Below are positions 27,958-37,386 of a stretch of DNA of 64,000 nt, one piece after another. Source of the stretch: Corallococcus carmarthensis (GTDB lineage Bacteria; Myxococcota; Myxococcia; Myxococcales; Myxococcaceae). The DNA lies in contig NZ_RAWE01000004.1 of NCBI RefSeq assembly GCF_003611695.1, positions 1 through 64,000 of the forward strand. Direction: 5' to 3'. The position numbers were made by a program, and so were the translations under genes. Each line of letters begins with the position of its first letter. The stretch's first letter is position 1. The notes beneath the pieces are model-generated. The model did no database searches, was not told the DNA's origin, and saw nothing but the letters and a program-made list of their open reading frames with translations.

Positions 27958-28715
27958 CAGGCCGGCTTCACGCGCGCGTGCAGGCGCCCGATGACCTCCG
28001 CGACCGGATGATGCTCGAACCCGGCTTCGCAGGTCCGCGCCGCCCAGCAGAGGTCCTTCCAGTCCAGCGTGTCCGCCGCCCGCTTCAGGGGAAAGGCCTC
28101 CACGAATGCCTCCCACGCCGGGCGCACGTCCTCGGCCGGGGCCTTCCGCAGCCGCGCCGTCGCCAGGTAGCGCACGAAGCCCTGGACGTTGAATCCGAAC
28201 GTCCGCCCCGGCGTGAAGTCCTCCGTCAGCTTCCCGCCCCCCACGAACCGGGCCGCCAGCTCCGGAGGCCCCAGCGCCAGCGCCACCAATCCACACCGGT
28301 ACGCCAGTTGCTCGTGCAGCGTGCCGCGCGCCTTCATCAGCGCCTCCAACCACGCCTCCACGGGCGAGCCCGCCAGCAGCCCCTCCACCACGCCCACGCA
28401 CTCCAGCGCGTTCACGAACGACAGCACGTTGATGATCATTTCGGGCCGCAGCTGGTCGAAATCCTTCGCGACCTGCTGGAGCGCGGGTCCGGCCATCCGG
28501 GACAGCGGTTCCGCCAGCGCCCGGCCTTCCGTGGGGCCGCACAACACCAGCGCCCGGCTGAGCGTGTTGCTCAGGGGCCCCGCCTCCTGCGCGGGGGTAT
28601 TCACCTTTCTCAATGCGGAAGGCGTCAGGAGCGTCAGCGTCTTCTTCGCCTCCGCGCCCTCACGGCCGTCCGCGAAGAGCGGGCTCCAGGGGTTGATGTC
28701 CGGCTGCTCCGCCAT
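27957..28715 (-). CDS. 252-aa helical hypothetical protein
   Basis: Not recognised. It is mostly alpha-helical, with hydrophobic helices around residues 75-160 (MIINVLSFVNALECVGVVEG, QLAYRCGLVALALGPPELAA). The start MAEQPDINPW is preceded by GGAGGA at good spacing. An earlier ATG (MTGDGG) overlaps the upstream stop as ATGA and would add 7 residues. It shares one base with the following gene's start. Conserved operon position suggests an accessory of the giant annexin-like protein. Confidence 0.55.
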   Translation of the reverse strand: MAEQPDINPWSPLFADGREGAEAKKTLTLLTPSALRKVNTPAQEAGPLSNTLSRALVLCGPTEGRALAEPLSRMAGPALQQVAKDFDQLRPEMIINVLSFVNALECVGVVEGLLAGSPVEAWLEALMKARGTLHEQLAYRCGLVALALGPPELAARFVGGGKLTEDFTPGRTFGFNVQGFVRYLATARLRKAPAEDVRPAWEAFVEAFPLKRAADTLDWKDLCWAARTCEAGFEHHPVAEVIGRLHARVKPA

Positions 28716-28732
28716 GCGTCCTCCGTCGCCCG

Positions 28733-29260
28733 TCATTGCTGCTTCTGGCGCTTCTCGAAGATCGCGAGGTGGCGCTTCCGCCGTGCGCGGTACACATCTT
28801 TGACGTGCTCCGCGGCCTGCCGCAACCGCGCGGGAAGCGCTCCGTTCTCCATCTGCGTCTGGAGCTTGGGCAGGAAGCGCGACACGGCCTGCACACGCGG
28901 ATTCTTTCGCCGCGCCAGCCGCTCCGCGTTGTCCTGCGCCCACGCCGCGAAGTCCAAGCCCTCCGCCAGCTCCACCAGTGTGTCGACGTCCTTCTCCGTC
29001 AGCGTGAACTCCTCCAGGTAGTCCTCGGGCTTCCCGTAGGCCTTGACCTCGTCCGGAAAGCCCGCGGCGAGCAGCACCAGTCCCTTGGCCTCGCCCTCGC
29101 CCAACGGGCCAATCGTCTTGAGGGGCGTGTCGCAGAACGGGCACGCGTCCGGGTCGGGCTGCACGACCGTGTCGCGCTTCGTGACCACCAGCTTCTGGTG
29201 CACGGTGAACTTCGAACCGCACACGTAGCAGGTGACTGTCCTCGACGGAGCACCACGCAT
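28733..29260 (-). CDS. 175-aa zinc-ribbon protein
   Basis: The first 50 residues carry two CxxC knuckles, C11-Y-V-C14 and C40-P-F-C43, spaced like a zinc ribbon. The rest is helical and very basic toward the end (RLRQAAEHVKDVYRARRKRH). It ends just before the next gene with an ATGA overlap to an alternative start. No exact family recognised. A DNA- or protein-binding adaptor is plausible. It lies 12 bp after the giant protein gene, in the same operon. Confidence 0.55.
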   Translation of the reverse strand: MRGAPSRTVTCYVCGSKFTVHQKLVVTKRDTVVQPDPDACPFCDTPLKTIGPLGEGEAKGLVLLAAGFPDEVKAYGKPEDYLEEFTLTEKDVDTLVELAEGLDFAAWAQDNAERLARRKNPRVQAVSRFLPKLQTQMENGALPARLRQAAEHVKDVYRARRKRHLAIFEKRQKQQ

Positions 29261-29272
29261 GGCTTCTCTTCC

Positions 29273-32200
29273 TCATGGGGGCCACCGCCCCGGGAGCAGA
29301 TCGATGAGACGGCGGCCGAAGGTCTCCGCGTCCACCTCGATGGGTTGTGAATAGTAGCGCGGGCCCGCGATGTGGTACGCGCCGCCGGAGCCAGGAAGGT
29401 TGCCCGCCCACAGCGCCGAGAGCGGATGCGCACTGCGCCGCCCGAGCGACTGCTGATACGCCTGATAGGCCTGATAGTAGTGCCGGCTCTCATGGACGAT
29501 GGTGCCCACCGCTTCGCCCACCGTCAGCCCCTTCGCGATGACCAGCTGGCCCCGCTTCCGGTACGGCTTCAGCCGTCCGCCCTTGAGGCGCCGGAAGTTC
29601 CAGCTCATGTAGCCATAGTCTCCGCGCAGGCGCTTGAAGAGGACGTCCGGCCGCCGTGACTTCGGGATGCCCAGCGCCTCGAAGGTGGCCTCCGCCGCCT
29701 CGCGCAGCGCCAGCTCCTTTTCCAAGGGGGGCAGCGCGTTGAAGCGCCGCGGGTCGAGTTCAGGAATCTGGACGAGCCGGTCCCGGATGTCGCGCAACTG
29801 CGCGCGCTCGAAGGCCTGGAACTTCCGTGTCTTCCATTGGAGGGACTCGGTGATGTCGAAGCCTCCCCATCCCTGCACCCGGCCGCCCGGCGCCCGGGTG
29901 CGGACCCGTTTGGTTTCGTCCAGCCCCGTGACGGCGTCCAGCACGTTCTCCACCGTGGCGGGCTCGACGGGCGGAGGGGGCATGAACCGCTCGTCGATCC
30001 GGACGATGGTGCCCGCGACCTCGTTGGGATCCAGACCGCGCACCAGGGGAGGGCGGGGACCGGGTTCGAGCCCATGCTTCGCGAAGAGTCCGGCACCGGG
30101 TTCCGCGCCGTTCACGGCGGCCTCGACCTTCTTGAGCGCCGCCTCCGCGATGTCGACGTTCTTCGTCTTGAGGGCCGCCTTCAGGTCCTTCTGGAGCTGC
30201 TTGACGAGCGCCAGGTCCTCTGCGCCCGGCGGCAGGTGCTGCGTGAGCAGATCCAGCTCGCGCCAGGCACTCGCCACCCGCTCGACGCGATTGGCCAGCG
30301 CCTGGGGGGGCATCTTCGTCTTGGGCCCGACGCGCAGCTCGATTCTCACGCGCCACTCATCCAGCGCGGCCTTGACCGCCGCGATGTGCTCTGGCCCCAG
30401 CTTGTGGGCTTGCGTCCAGGCTTCGTTGTCCAGCGCCTCGCGCAGCAGTTCGAAGTTGCGGGGCAGGTTCTCGCCGGTGGAGGTGAACTTGCGGAACCGG
30501 GGCTCGTCCTTGCCCCCCTTGACCTCCACGATGTGGATGTCCGCCTTGGTGGGGTTGACGCCATCGTCGAACTGGAAGAGCAGCTCGTCGAAGCCGCTGT
30601 CCTGCTCCCCCTTGGGCTTGAAGGTGACGCGCTGGAACTCCTTGCCCGGCCCCAGCCGGTCGCCCAGGTTCTCCTCGGTCAACCGGAGGGAGGCGCCCTT
30701 CTCCAGCTCGTTGCCCTCCCGCCGGAGGAAGTCTCCGCGCGTCTCCCAGCGGTTTCCCGAGCGGGCGGAGAGGATCTCCTCGAAGAGGTGCTTCTCTCCG
30801 TTCGCGTCGGTCTTCTCGACGAGGCGGTAGTAGCGCCGCTCGTACACGCGGCGCTTCTTGACGAACTTCAGCTCCTCCCAGGCCGGCCCCACCTGGGCCA
30901 GCGTCTCCCCCGGCTCCAGCTTCTGGGTGGTGCGCTTGAGCTGCGCCTCCGTCAGCGGAGTGCGCTCGATCAAGCCGATCTTCGGGTCATCCAGATCGGG
31001 CCGCTGGAGCGAGTACGGGCCCACGTCCTCGTTCGGATGGACGTGGGACGTCTGCGGCCAGTCGCCCTCGGCCAGGTTCCCCTTGGACCCCTTGGGTTCG
31101 CCGGTCGGCTTGGGCGCCTCCACCGCGGGTGGCTTCGTCTCCGGGACCACCACCTCCGGCGGCTTTGCCGCGGGGAACTCCAGCTCCAGTTGCTTGGGTC
31201 CCTCCACCTCCAGTGGCTTTCCCTCCGGAGCCGGTGGAGGGACGGGCAGCTCCTTCTTGCTGAACAGCCGCGGCGGTTCGTTCAGGTACTGCGGCTTCGA
31301 GCGCACGCCCTGGCCAAACTCCGCCATCTCCACCGGCGTGAAGGCATCCACCTCCTTCATCCGTTGGCGCAGGTTCGCCAGCGTCTTCTCGCCCTGCTCG
31401 ATGCGGCGGGTGGCCACCGCCGGATCCATGGACACGCCGCGCTTGCCCTCCAGCGAGGCCAGCAGCGACTCCTGCGCAGCCATCTCCAGGCGCAGCTTCT
31501 TGCGGTAGAGCTCGAACTGCTTCTCGATGGGCAGCTTGTCCCAGTGCCGCAGGGCCGTTTCGTCCAGCGACCGGACCAGCTCGCGCGTGGCCTTGTCGTG
31601 GCGCTGGAGCAGGTGCAGGCCTTCCTCGCCCAGCTCCGACAGGTCCGCGCCCGCCTTGACGAGGATGGTGGGCTTGCCGCGCCGGAACATCGTGACGGCC
31701 TGGGCGGACTTGCTGCCGGTGAGCGCCTCGAAGTCCGCCTCGGAGAGCAGCTCGATGGGCGTGTTCGCGAACGCCTTTCGCTGCGCGGGCGGGATGTGCT
31801 CCAGCAGCTCCATGCGCATCGCGCGCTGGAGCTGCTTCCGGTCGAAGTCGCCCGACAGCTGCTTGAGCAGGCCGTCGTCGAACTCGCGCAGGAACTCCTT
31901 CATGTTCCCGGCGGGGTTCTCCGCCTTCCACTTCTTGAAGAGGGTCAGCCGCTCCTTGGGCGTGCCCCGGAAGTTCAGCAGGTCCTGGGTGCGCGGCGGC
32001 ACGTGGGGCTTGGAGATGCCACCCAGCGCGCCAAGGCCCCCGGACATCACCGCGCCCGGAGCGGCCTGCATCGCGGTGCCGGCCAGCACGTTGAAGAGCG
32101 CGTTGCCGCCCTTGTAGTTCTCGTCGTTGAGGACGTTGCCCAGGAACGCGGAGGGCACGGTCTGCACCAGGCCTTCCGCGCCCTGGGCCAGGCCGTGCGC

Positions 32201-35200
32201 CGTCATGCGCGCCAGCACGCCGCCTTCCTCCGCCATGCGCGCCAGGAACCCCAGCTTGAGCAGCTTCGTGCCCATGCCCGCGGTCGCGGCGGAGGCGAGG
32301 GCGTCCACGGCGCCAACGCCCGCGTCGGTGGCGGCCTCCTCCCAGCCGTAGGCGCTGCCCTTCAGGGCGGCCTTGGTCAGCATCGTCACCGCGGCCGTCG
32401 CCACCGCCATGCCCACCAACACCGGCGTGCTGGCCATGAATGCGCCGAAGGCCGCCCAGAACCCCGCGCCCACGGGCGGAGCGAAGATGCTGACGATGAC
32501 GCCGATGATGACCACCACCGCCATCACCACCGCGGAGAGGACCGTCACCAGCCGGTCGGTGACGAAGTCCACCTGCTCGCGGTGCATCTTCACCGACTCG
32601 TCGGCGTGGTCCGCCTGGATCGTCACGCGCTCGGCCTTCTTCTCCCAGTCGTCCTGCCACTTGCGCAGCCCGTCGGCGGTGTAGTTCTTGTCCCCGGGCT
32701 TGGGGCGCATCCGCTCGTGCAGCTCCAGGGCGGACACCTCGGCATCCAGCGCGGACGCCTGGTCCAGCACCAGCTGGTACTCCGAGGACGCCATGCCGTT
32801 GGTGGAGCGCGCCTCGAAGTGCACGCGGCGCCAGGCCCGGTCCGCCTTCTCGCGGGGCGTGACGGGCTCGCCGTAGTCCACCATGTCCAGGATGTCGAAG
32901 GCCTCGCGCCCGCTCAGCTCCTCGTCGATGCGCGCGCGGAAGCGCTCGAAGGGCGTGCGCGTGTCGCCAGGGTCGGCGGGGTGGTCCTTGGCCCATTCCT
33001 CGGCCATGGCCTGGATCTCCGCCTTTGTCTTCCCGGCGAAGACCTCCTTGAGCGCGTCCTCGTCCGTGCCCACGCCCTGCACGGCGTACTGAACGATTTC
33101 GGCGTCGGTGAGGTAGCCCTTCTTCAGGAGTGAAGCGACGGCGTCCCGGTCCGCGCCGGACGTGTCCATCAGGACGGCCTGCTCGAAGGTCGCCTGAAGG
33201 TGCGTGCCCTCCACGTAGGCGCTGTCGTACTCGGCCGCCAGCGCCTTCATGTTCGCCTGGGCGTCGGCCTGGGCCTGGGCCTTCGCCTTGCCGTCCACCT
33301 CCTTGCGTTCCTTCGCGATGCGGGCCTGGACCTTCTCCGGGCTCCACTTGTCCAGGAACTCCACCTCGCTGATGCGGCCCTTGCGGCGGTCCTCCTCCGT
33401 GAGGGGGCCTTCGCTGGCGGGCTTGACCTTCGCCTCGTCCAGCGTGCGCTCGATGTCCAACCGCTCCTGGATGTCCAGGTAGCCATCGCGGCGCGCGTCG
33501 GCGATCTGCCGCTTGCCCTCCGCGGACATGGCGTCGCGGATGACCTTGTCGTCCGCGTAGAAGACGCTGGTGTGCTCGATGCGGATGCGCGCCGCATCCA
33601 CCTGGAGCCCCTTGTCGTCGCGCAGGCCCTCGATGAGCTTGAGGTCGGCGCCCTGCATCTCGTCGTGGAACGCGGCGCTGAGCGCGCTCTCCCCGGCGGT
33701 GCGCTCGGTCCAGTCCGTGCCGTATTGCTTCTCGTAGGACGCGTCGATGGCCTGGTTGCGCTTGAGCAGCTCCGCGCGGAACGTCTTGGAGTCCCAGCCG
33801 TACTGCTGCGCGTCGGCCTCCGTCTCCTTGCGGATTCGGTCGTAGACGCCCTCCATGGCCTTGCGGTCGGTGCCCAGGCCGAAGAACCACCCCCCGCGCA
33901 TGGCGCGGTCCATCTCGATGGCGCGCGCGTCCTCGGTGCGGCCCTCCACCAGGGCGTGCATCTCGTCCACGTCGTGGGTCTTGAGCGCGCCGCTGCGCAG
34001 CTCGTCGTCCATCTGGGCGACGAGCTCCTTGCCGTACTTCGCCTGATAGGCCTTCTTGATGGCTTCGATCTGCTCCGGCGTCTTGCCGCGCAGCAGGGTG
34101 AGGATGGCGTCCTCATCCGTGCCCCAGCCGAGGCCGAAGAAGGTGCCCTCCATGGCGTCGTTCAGCTCCACGGCGGCGGCCTTGGAGGCGTTGCCGGAGA
34201 GCAGCGCTTCGGCCTTGTCCCAGTCGTGCGTGGTCGTGCTGAAGAAGTCGTCCAGCTCGCTCTTGAGCCGCTCGCGCAGGTCCTCGTTGTGCTCGCTCTT
34301 GTAGAGGAGCTCGATGTAGTGGCCCTGCAACGGATTGAGGTTGGCGAGCGCGTCGAAGATCTTCTTCTCGTCCGTGCCCCACTGGTCCACGCCCTCCCAG
34401 ACCTTCAGGCTGATGTTGCGCGCGCGGTTGCTGAAGAGGGGCTCCTGCTGGTCGACGACGGTCTTCAGACGCTCCAGGTCGGTGGAGGCGAGCAGCTCCT
34501 TCTCCAGGGCCTCCAGGAGCGGCTTCTTGCGCTGGCCGGTGATGCGCACGGCCAGGCCCTCCGCGAGCGCCTGCACGGGGTCCTTGCCGCCCTTGCCGTA
34601 GTAGGAGAGCAGGATGGCCTTCTGCTCCTCGCTGAGGGCGCTGTTGCCCTTGATGGACTCCGCGTCCAGCTCCTCGCCCTGGCGCAGGCGCACCTCCGCG
34701 AGGAAGAGCATGTTCTTATCCAGCGACGTCTTGTTCTCCGCCGCGCGCGCGGCCTCCCACGCGCGGCTCTCGTCGTGGGCGGCGGCCAGCCAGTCGATGA
34801 TCCACCCGAGCAGCCGGTCCCAGAAGCCGCGCTCGTAGCCGATCTGCTTCGCGTGCCAGTCGCGGATGACCTCCCGGGCCTCCTTGCCGGCGTCGCGCAG
34901 CTCCTGCTGGTAGCGCTCCACGCCCTGGTCGATGTCGCGCTTCGCCTTCGCGACGACATCGCCAATCTCCTTGCGGCGGTCGTCCAGCCACTTCTTGGTG
35001 GGGCGGTACGCCTCCGTGGCGGCCTTGAGCTTCACCGGATCATCGCCGGCGTCCTTCTTGAGCTCCCATTCGTCCTGGAGCGCGGCCAGCTCGTAGGCGC
35101 GCATCTGGTCGCTCGCGGCCTTCGCGAAGGCTTCCTTGAAGCGCTTGCCGTTCTGGTCGTACCGGACGACCCAGTTGCTCACCTTGGTGTCGACGGCGGC

Positions 35201-37372
35201 GATGAGGGCATCGCGCTTGCGGCGGGCCTCGGTCAGGTCGACGCCGCCCTTGATGGCGGCGGCCTTCGCCTCGGACTGCGCGTCGAGCGAGGCCCGCATG
35301 CGCGACAGGGAGTCGGCGAATGTCTTGCCACTCTCCTCCAGGCTCTTCTTCGCGTCCTCGTGGGCCTTGCTGAGCGTGCCGGTGGTGGCGGTGTGCGAGT
35401 CCACCAGTTGCTTGCGGCGGGCCTCCACCTTCGCGTCCAGGTCCTCCTTCTTGAGCTGCGCGGCGTCCGCGACGCGCTGGAGCTCGGCGGCGAAGAGGGG
35501 GCGCTCAGCGGCGATGAGCGCGACGCCCCAGGACGCGTCCAGGCCGCCCGGGACGTAGGCCTCGCGGGCCTTCTGGACGGAGGCATCCGCGTACTTGTCC
35601 GGAGCGGCGAGCAGCCGTGCCAGCACGTCGCCAATGTCCACGCGCGCGAAGTCGGGGACGTTGATGGGCGCGGGCGCGGCCTGTTCGAGGACGGTGATGC
35701 CCTTCGCGGGCTCCTTGGGCTGGACCTTGGCCTTCTTCTGCTTGTCGGCCGCGGCGGTGATCTTCTTCTGGAGGAGCGTCCAGTCCTTGAGCTTCTCCGG
35801 GTCGGTGGGCTTGGGGCCGCCGGGCTTGTAGACGATGTCGCCGAGCGGTCCCTTGATGAGCATGTGCCCGCCGTCGTCGCGCATGAGCTGTGCGCCAATC
35901 TCCGGCACGTGTCCCAACGGGCTCTTCCGCAGGTCGGGGAGCTTGGCGGTGCGGACCTCCAGCTTCCGCTCGCACTTCGCATCCACCAGCGAGGACGCCT
36001 TGCCGGTGGGATCGTCCGGGATGGCCGGCAGGTCCTTCGGTTGCTGCGCGGGGGTGATGGCCTTCTTGCCCTCGTCCTCCAGTTGCTTGAGGCGCGCGGC
36101 GCGGACCGCGTTGGGATCCACGGCGGCCTGGGTGATCTTGAACGTGTAGCGGGGCGCGGGAGGAAGGTGGGGCTCCGGGACCTTCGCCGTGGTGCTGGCG
36201 ATGCGGCCCTTCCATGCGGCGACCGGATCCGCCTCCGGGCTCGTCGCCGGAGGGGCGGGGATGGGGCCCGTGGAGACCGGCGCTTCCACGGCGGGAGCGG
36301 CAGGCGGAGCAGGAAGCGGAGAGGGCGGCTCCACCGTGATGGCGCCCGTTGGATCCGGTGCTGTTTCGAGGCCCCGCTTGATGCCCTGGACGCCCTGCGC
36401 GTGAGCCGTGGCCAGCTGCTTCTGCCATTCCATCGCCCCCGGAGGCACGGGCACCGGAGGGTGTTCCTCGGGATGTCCCGCATCGACCGTGGCATCCGTC
36501 TGGATGGGAGGAGGCTGCGCGGCGGAGGCTCCGGGCCCCATGCCACTGGAGGCCGGGCGGATGACGATGGGGACGTCGCCCTGGCCCGACAGCGCGGACA
36601 CGAGGGTGTCGATGCGCGCGGCGTCGTCCATGCCGCCGGGGGCCGTCCCCGCGGGGATGGCGGCGGGCTCGGGTGTTTGATCCGGCGTGGCTGCTTCGCC
36701 GCCCGCGCTGGGCGCATCGATGGGGGTGTCTTGAATCCACTCGGGAGTGGGTGACGTGCTGCCCCCCAGCCCGCTCTCCATGGGGATCACGGCGGGCGTG
36801 AGGTCAAAAGCGCGCGCTTCCGCCAGCCGCGCGGCGGTGTCTCCGAGCTGTTCGGCGGAGCCTGGGGGCAGGACCGCCATGCGCGCCGCCGCACGCCGCC
36901 GGGCATCCTCTTCCTGCTGCGCGAGGGTCGCGGGCTGGGACGCGCCCGCCGCCTGCGCGAGCCCGGTGTTCGGTTGCGGCGCGAGCCCGTGGATGCCCAG
37001 CTCCGCCTCCACGGCACCGGGCGTGGAGAGCAGTGCGACCTCGGGTGGGTGCACGGGGCACGGGTCGAAGAGATGGGAGCGGGGCCCGCCCAGCGTCCGC
37101 CACGCAGGGTCGCTCCAGCGGCGCTCCTGGTCGTGTGCCGCATCGCGAAGCACGGGCCCGTGGAGGGCAGGGCTCGCACCCTTCAGCGACGCGAGCCGGG
37201 CCGCCAGCTCGCGTGCGGGATTGGACGAAGAAGGGCCCCGGGGTACGACTCCTGGCGCACGGGGAAGGGTCGCGGAGGACGAGGGAGTGCGCCCGGAGTT
37301 CTTCCGGATCGTGGCCTTGGCTGAGGCCTTCGAGCCCTGATCACGGATGCGCACGGTTCCCCCCCGCACCAT
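29273..37372 (-). CDS. 2699-aa annexin-repeat protein with HExxH metallopeptidase-like end
   Basis: The order of parts is: Pro/Ala-rich disordered head (1-390), helical coiled region (about 560-950), annexin-type repeats with the calcium-loop phrase GTD at residues 999, 1084, 1167 and 1435, and a hydrophobic segment at about 1607-1665 (VVMAVVVIIGVIVSIF). Then come helical and Pro-rich regions, a D2262...E2283-V-K2285 pattern, and a C-terminal H2627-E-S-R-H2631 zinc site followed by IEVDAETFG (E2680/E2683 possible third ligand). The second repeat is very close to textbook annexin cores (EDAILTLL, IEAIKKAYQAKYGKEL). Membrane binding plus a terminal protease-like domain suggests a toxin or large cargo. 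It is the second gene after the CIS ATPase. No signal peptide. The domain calls are by eye. Confidence 0.65.
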   Translation of the reverse strand: MVRGGTVRIRDQGSKASAKATIRKNSGRTPSSSATLPRAPGVVPRGPSSSNPARELAARLASLKGASPALHGPVLRDAAHDQERRWSDPAWRTLGGPRSHLFDPCPVHPPEVALLSTPGAVEAELGIHGLAPQPNTGLAQAAGASQPATLAQQEEDARRRAAARMAVLPPGSAEQLGDTAARLAEARAFDLTPAVIPMESGLGGSTSPTPEWIQDTPIDAPSAGGEAATPDQTPEPAAIPAGTAPGGMDDAARIDTLVSALSGQGDVPIVIRPASSGMGPGASAAQPPPIQTDATVDAGHPEEHPPVPVPPGAMEWQKQLATAHAQGVQGIKRGLETAPDPTGAITVEPPSPLPAPPAAPAVEAPVSTGPIPAPPATSPEADPVAAWKGRIASTTAKVPEPHLPPAPRYTFKITQAAVDPNAVRAARLKQLEDEGKKAITPAQQPKDLPAIPDDPTGKASSLVDAKCERKLEVRTAKLPDLRKSPLGHVPEIGAQLMRDDGGHMLIKGPLGDIVYKPGGPKPTDPEKLKDWTLLQKKITAAADKQKKAKVQPKEPAKGITVLEQAAPAPINVPDFARVDIGDVLARLLAAPDKYADASVQKAREAYVPGGLDASWGVALIAAERPLFAAELQRVADAAQLKKEDLDAKVEARRKQLVDSHTATTGTLSKAHEDAKKSLEESGKTFADSLSRMRASLDAQSEAKAAAIKGGVDLTEARRKRDALIAAVDTKVSNWVVRYDQNGKRFKEAFAKAASDQMRAYELAALQDEWELKKDAGDDPVKLKAATEAYRPTKKWLDDRRKEIGDVVAKAKRDIDQGVERYQQELRDAGKEAREVIRDWHAKQIGYERGFWDRLLGWIIDWLAAAHDESRAWEAARAAENKTSLDKNMLFLAEVRLRQGEELDAESIKGNSALSEEQKAILLSYYGKGGKDPVQALAEGLAVRITGQRKKPLLEALEKELLASTDLERLKTVVDQQEPLFSNRARNISLKVWEGVDQWGTDEKKIFDALANLNPLQGHYIELLYKSEHNEDLRERLKSELDDFFSTTTHDWDKAEALLSGNASKAAAVELNDAMEGTFFGLGWGTDEDAILTLLRGKTPEQIEAIKKAYQAKYGKELVAQMDDELRSGALKTHDVDEMHALVEGRTEDARAIEMDRAMRGGWFFGLGTDRKAMEGVYDRIRKETEADAQQYGWDSKTFRAELLKRNQAIDASYEKQYGTDWTERTAGESALSAAFHDEMQGADLKLIEGLRDDKGLQVDAARIRIEHTSVFYADDKVIRDAMSAEGKRQIADARRDGYLDIQERLDIERTLDEAKVKPASEGPLTEEDRRKGRISEVEFLDKWSPEKVQARIAKERKEVDGKAKAQAQADAQANMKALAAEYDSAYVEGTHLQATFEQAVLMDTSGADRDAVASLLKKGYLTDAEIVQYAVQGVGTDEDALKEVFAGKTKAEIQAMAEEWAKDHPADPGDTRTPFERFRARIDEELSGREAFDILDMVDYGEPVTPREKADRAWRRVHFEARSTNGMASSEYQLVLDQASALDAEVSALELHERMRPKPGDKNYTADGLRKWQDDWEKKAERVTIQADHADESVKMHREQVDFVTDRLVTVLSAVVMAVVVIIGVIVSIFAPPVGAGFWAAFGAFMASTPVLVGMAVATAAVTMLTKAALKGSAYGWEEAATDAGVGAVDALASAATAGMGTKLLKLGFLARMAEEGGVLARMTAHGLAQGAEGLVQTVPSAFLGNVLNDENYKGGNALFNVLAGTAMQAAPGAVMSGGLGALGGISKPHVPPRTQDLLNFRGTPKERLTLFKKWKAENPAGNMKEFLREFDDGLLKQLSGDFDRKQLQRAMRMELLEHIPPAQRKAFANTPIELLSEADFEALTGSKSAQAVTMFRRGKPTILVKAGADLSELGEEGLHLLQRHDKATRELVRSLDETALRHWDKLPIEKQFELYRKKLRLEMAAQESLLASLEGKRGVSMDPAVATRRIEQGEKTLANLRQRMKEVDAFTPVEMAEFGQGVRSKPQYLNEPPRLFSKKELPVPPPAPEGKPLEVEGPKQLELEFPAAKPPEVVVPETKPPAVEAPKPTGEPKGSKGNLAEGDWPQTSHVHPNEDVGPYSLQRPDLDDPKIGLIERTPLTEAQLKRTTQKLEPGETLAQVGPAWEELKFVKKRRVYERRYYRLVEKTDANGEKHLFEEILSARSGNRWETRGDFLRREGNELEKGASLRLTEENLGDRLGPGKEFQRVTFKPKGEQDSGFDELLFQFDDGVNPTKADIHIVEVKGGKDEPRFRKFTSTGENLPRNFELLREALDNEAWTQAHKLGPEHIAAVKAALDEWRVRIELRVGPKTKMPPQALANRVERVASAWRELDLLTQHLPPGAEDLALVKQLQKDLKAALKTKNVDIAEAALKKVEAAVNGAEPGAGLFAKHGLEPGPRPPLVRGLDPNEVAGTIVRIDERFMPPPPVEPATVENVLDAVTGLDETKRVRTRAPGGRVQGWGGFDITESLQWKTRKFQAFERAQLRDIRDRLVQIPELDPRRFNALPPLEKELALREAAEATFEALGIPKSRRPDVLFKRLRGDYGYMSWNFRRLKGGRLKPYRKRGQLVIAKGLTVGEAVGTIVHESRHYYQAYQAYQQSLGRRSAHPLSALWAGNLPGSGGAYHIAGPRYYSQPIEVDAETFGRRLIDLLPGRWPP

Positions 37373-37386
37373 CTGTGAAAAGGACG

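Noticed and set aside
27957-29411. A longer 484-codon reading of the helical protein
   Set aside because: The N-terminal extension overlaps the zinc-ribbon gene in antiphase and lacks protein character; GGAGGA precedes the chosen start.
29837-36754. Large plus-strand ORFs opposite the annexin-like gene
   Set aside because: Leu/Arg/His-rich mirror frames without domains; the minus-strand frame carries recognisable annexin and HExxH motifs.
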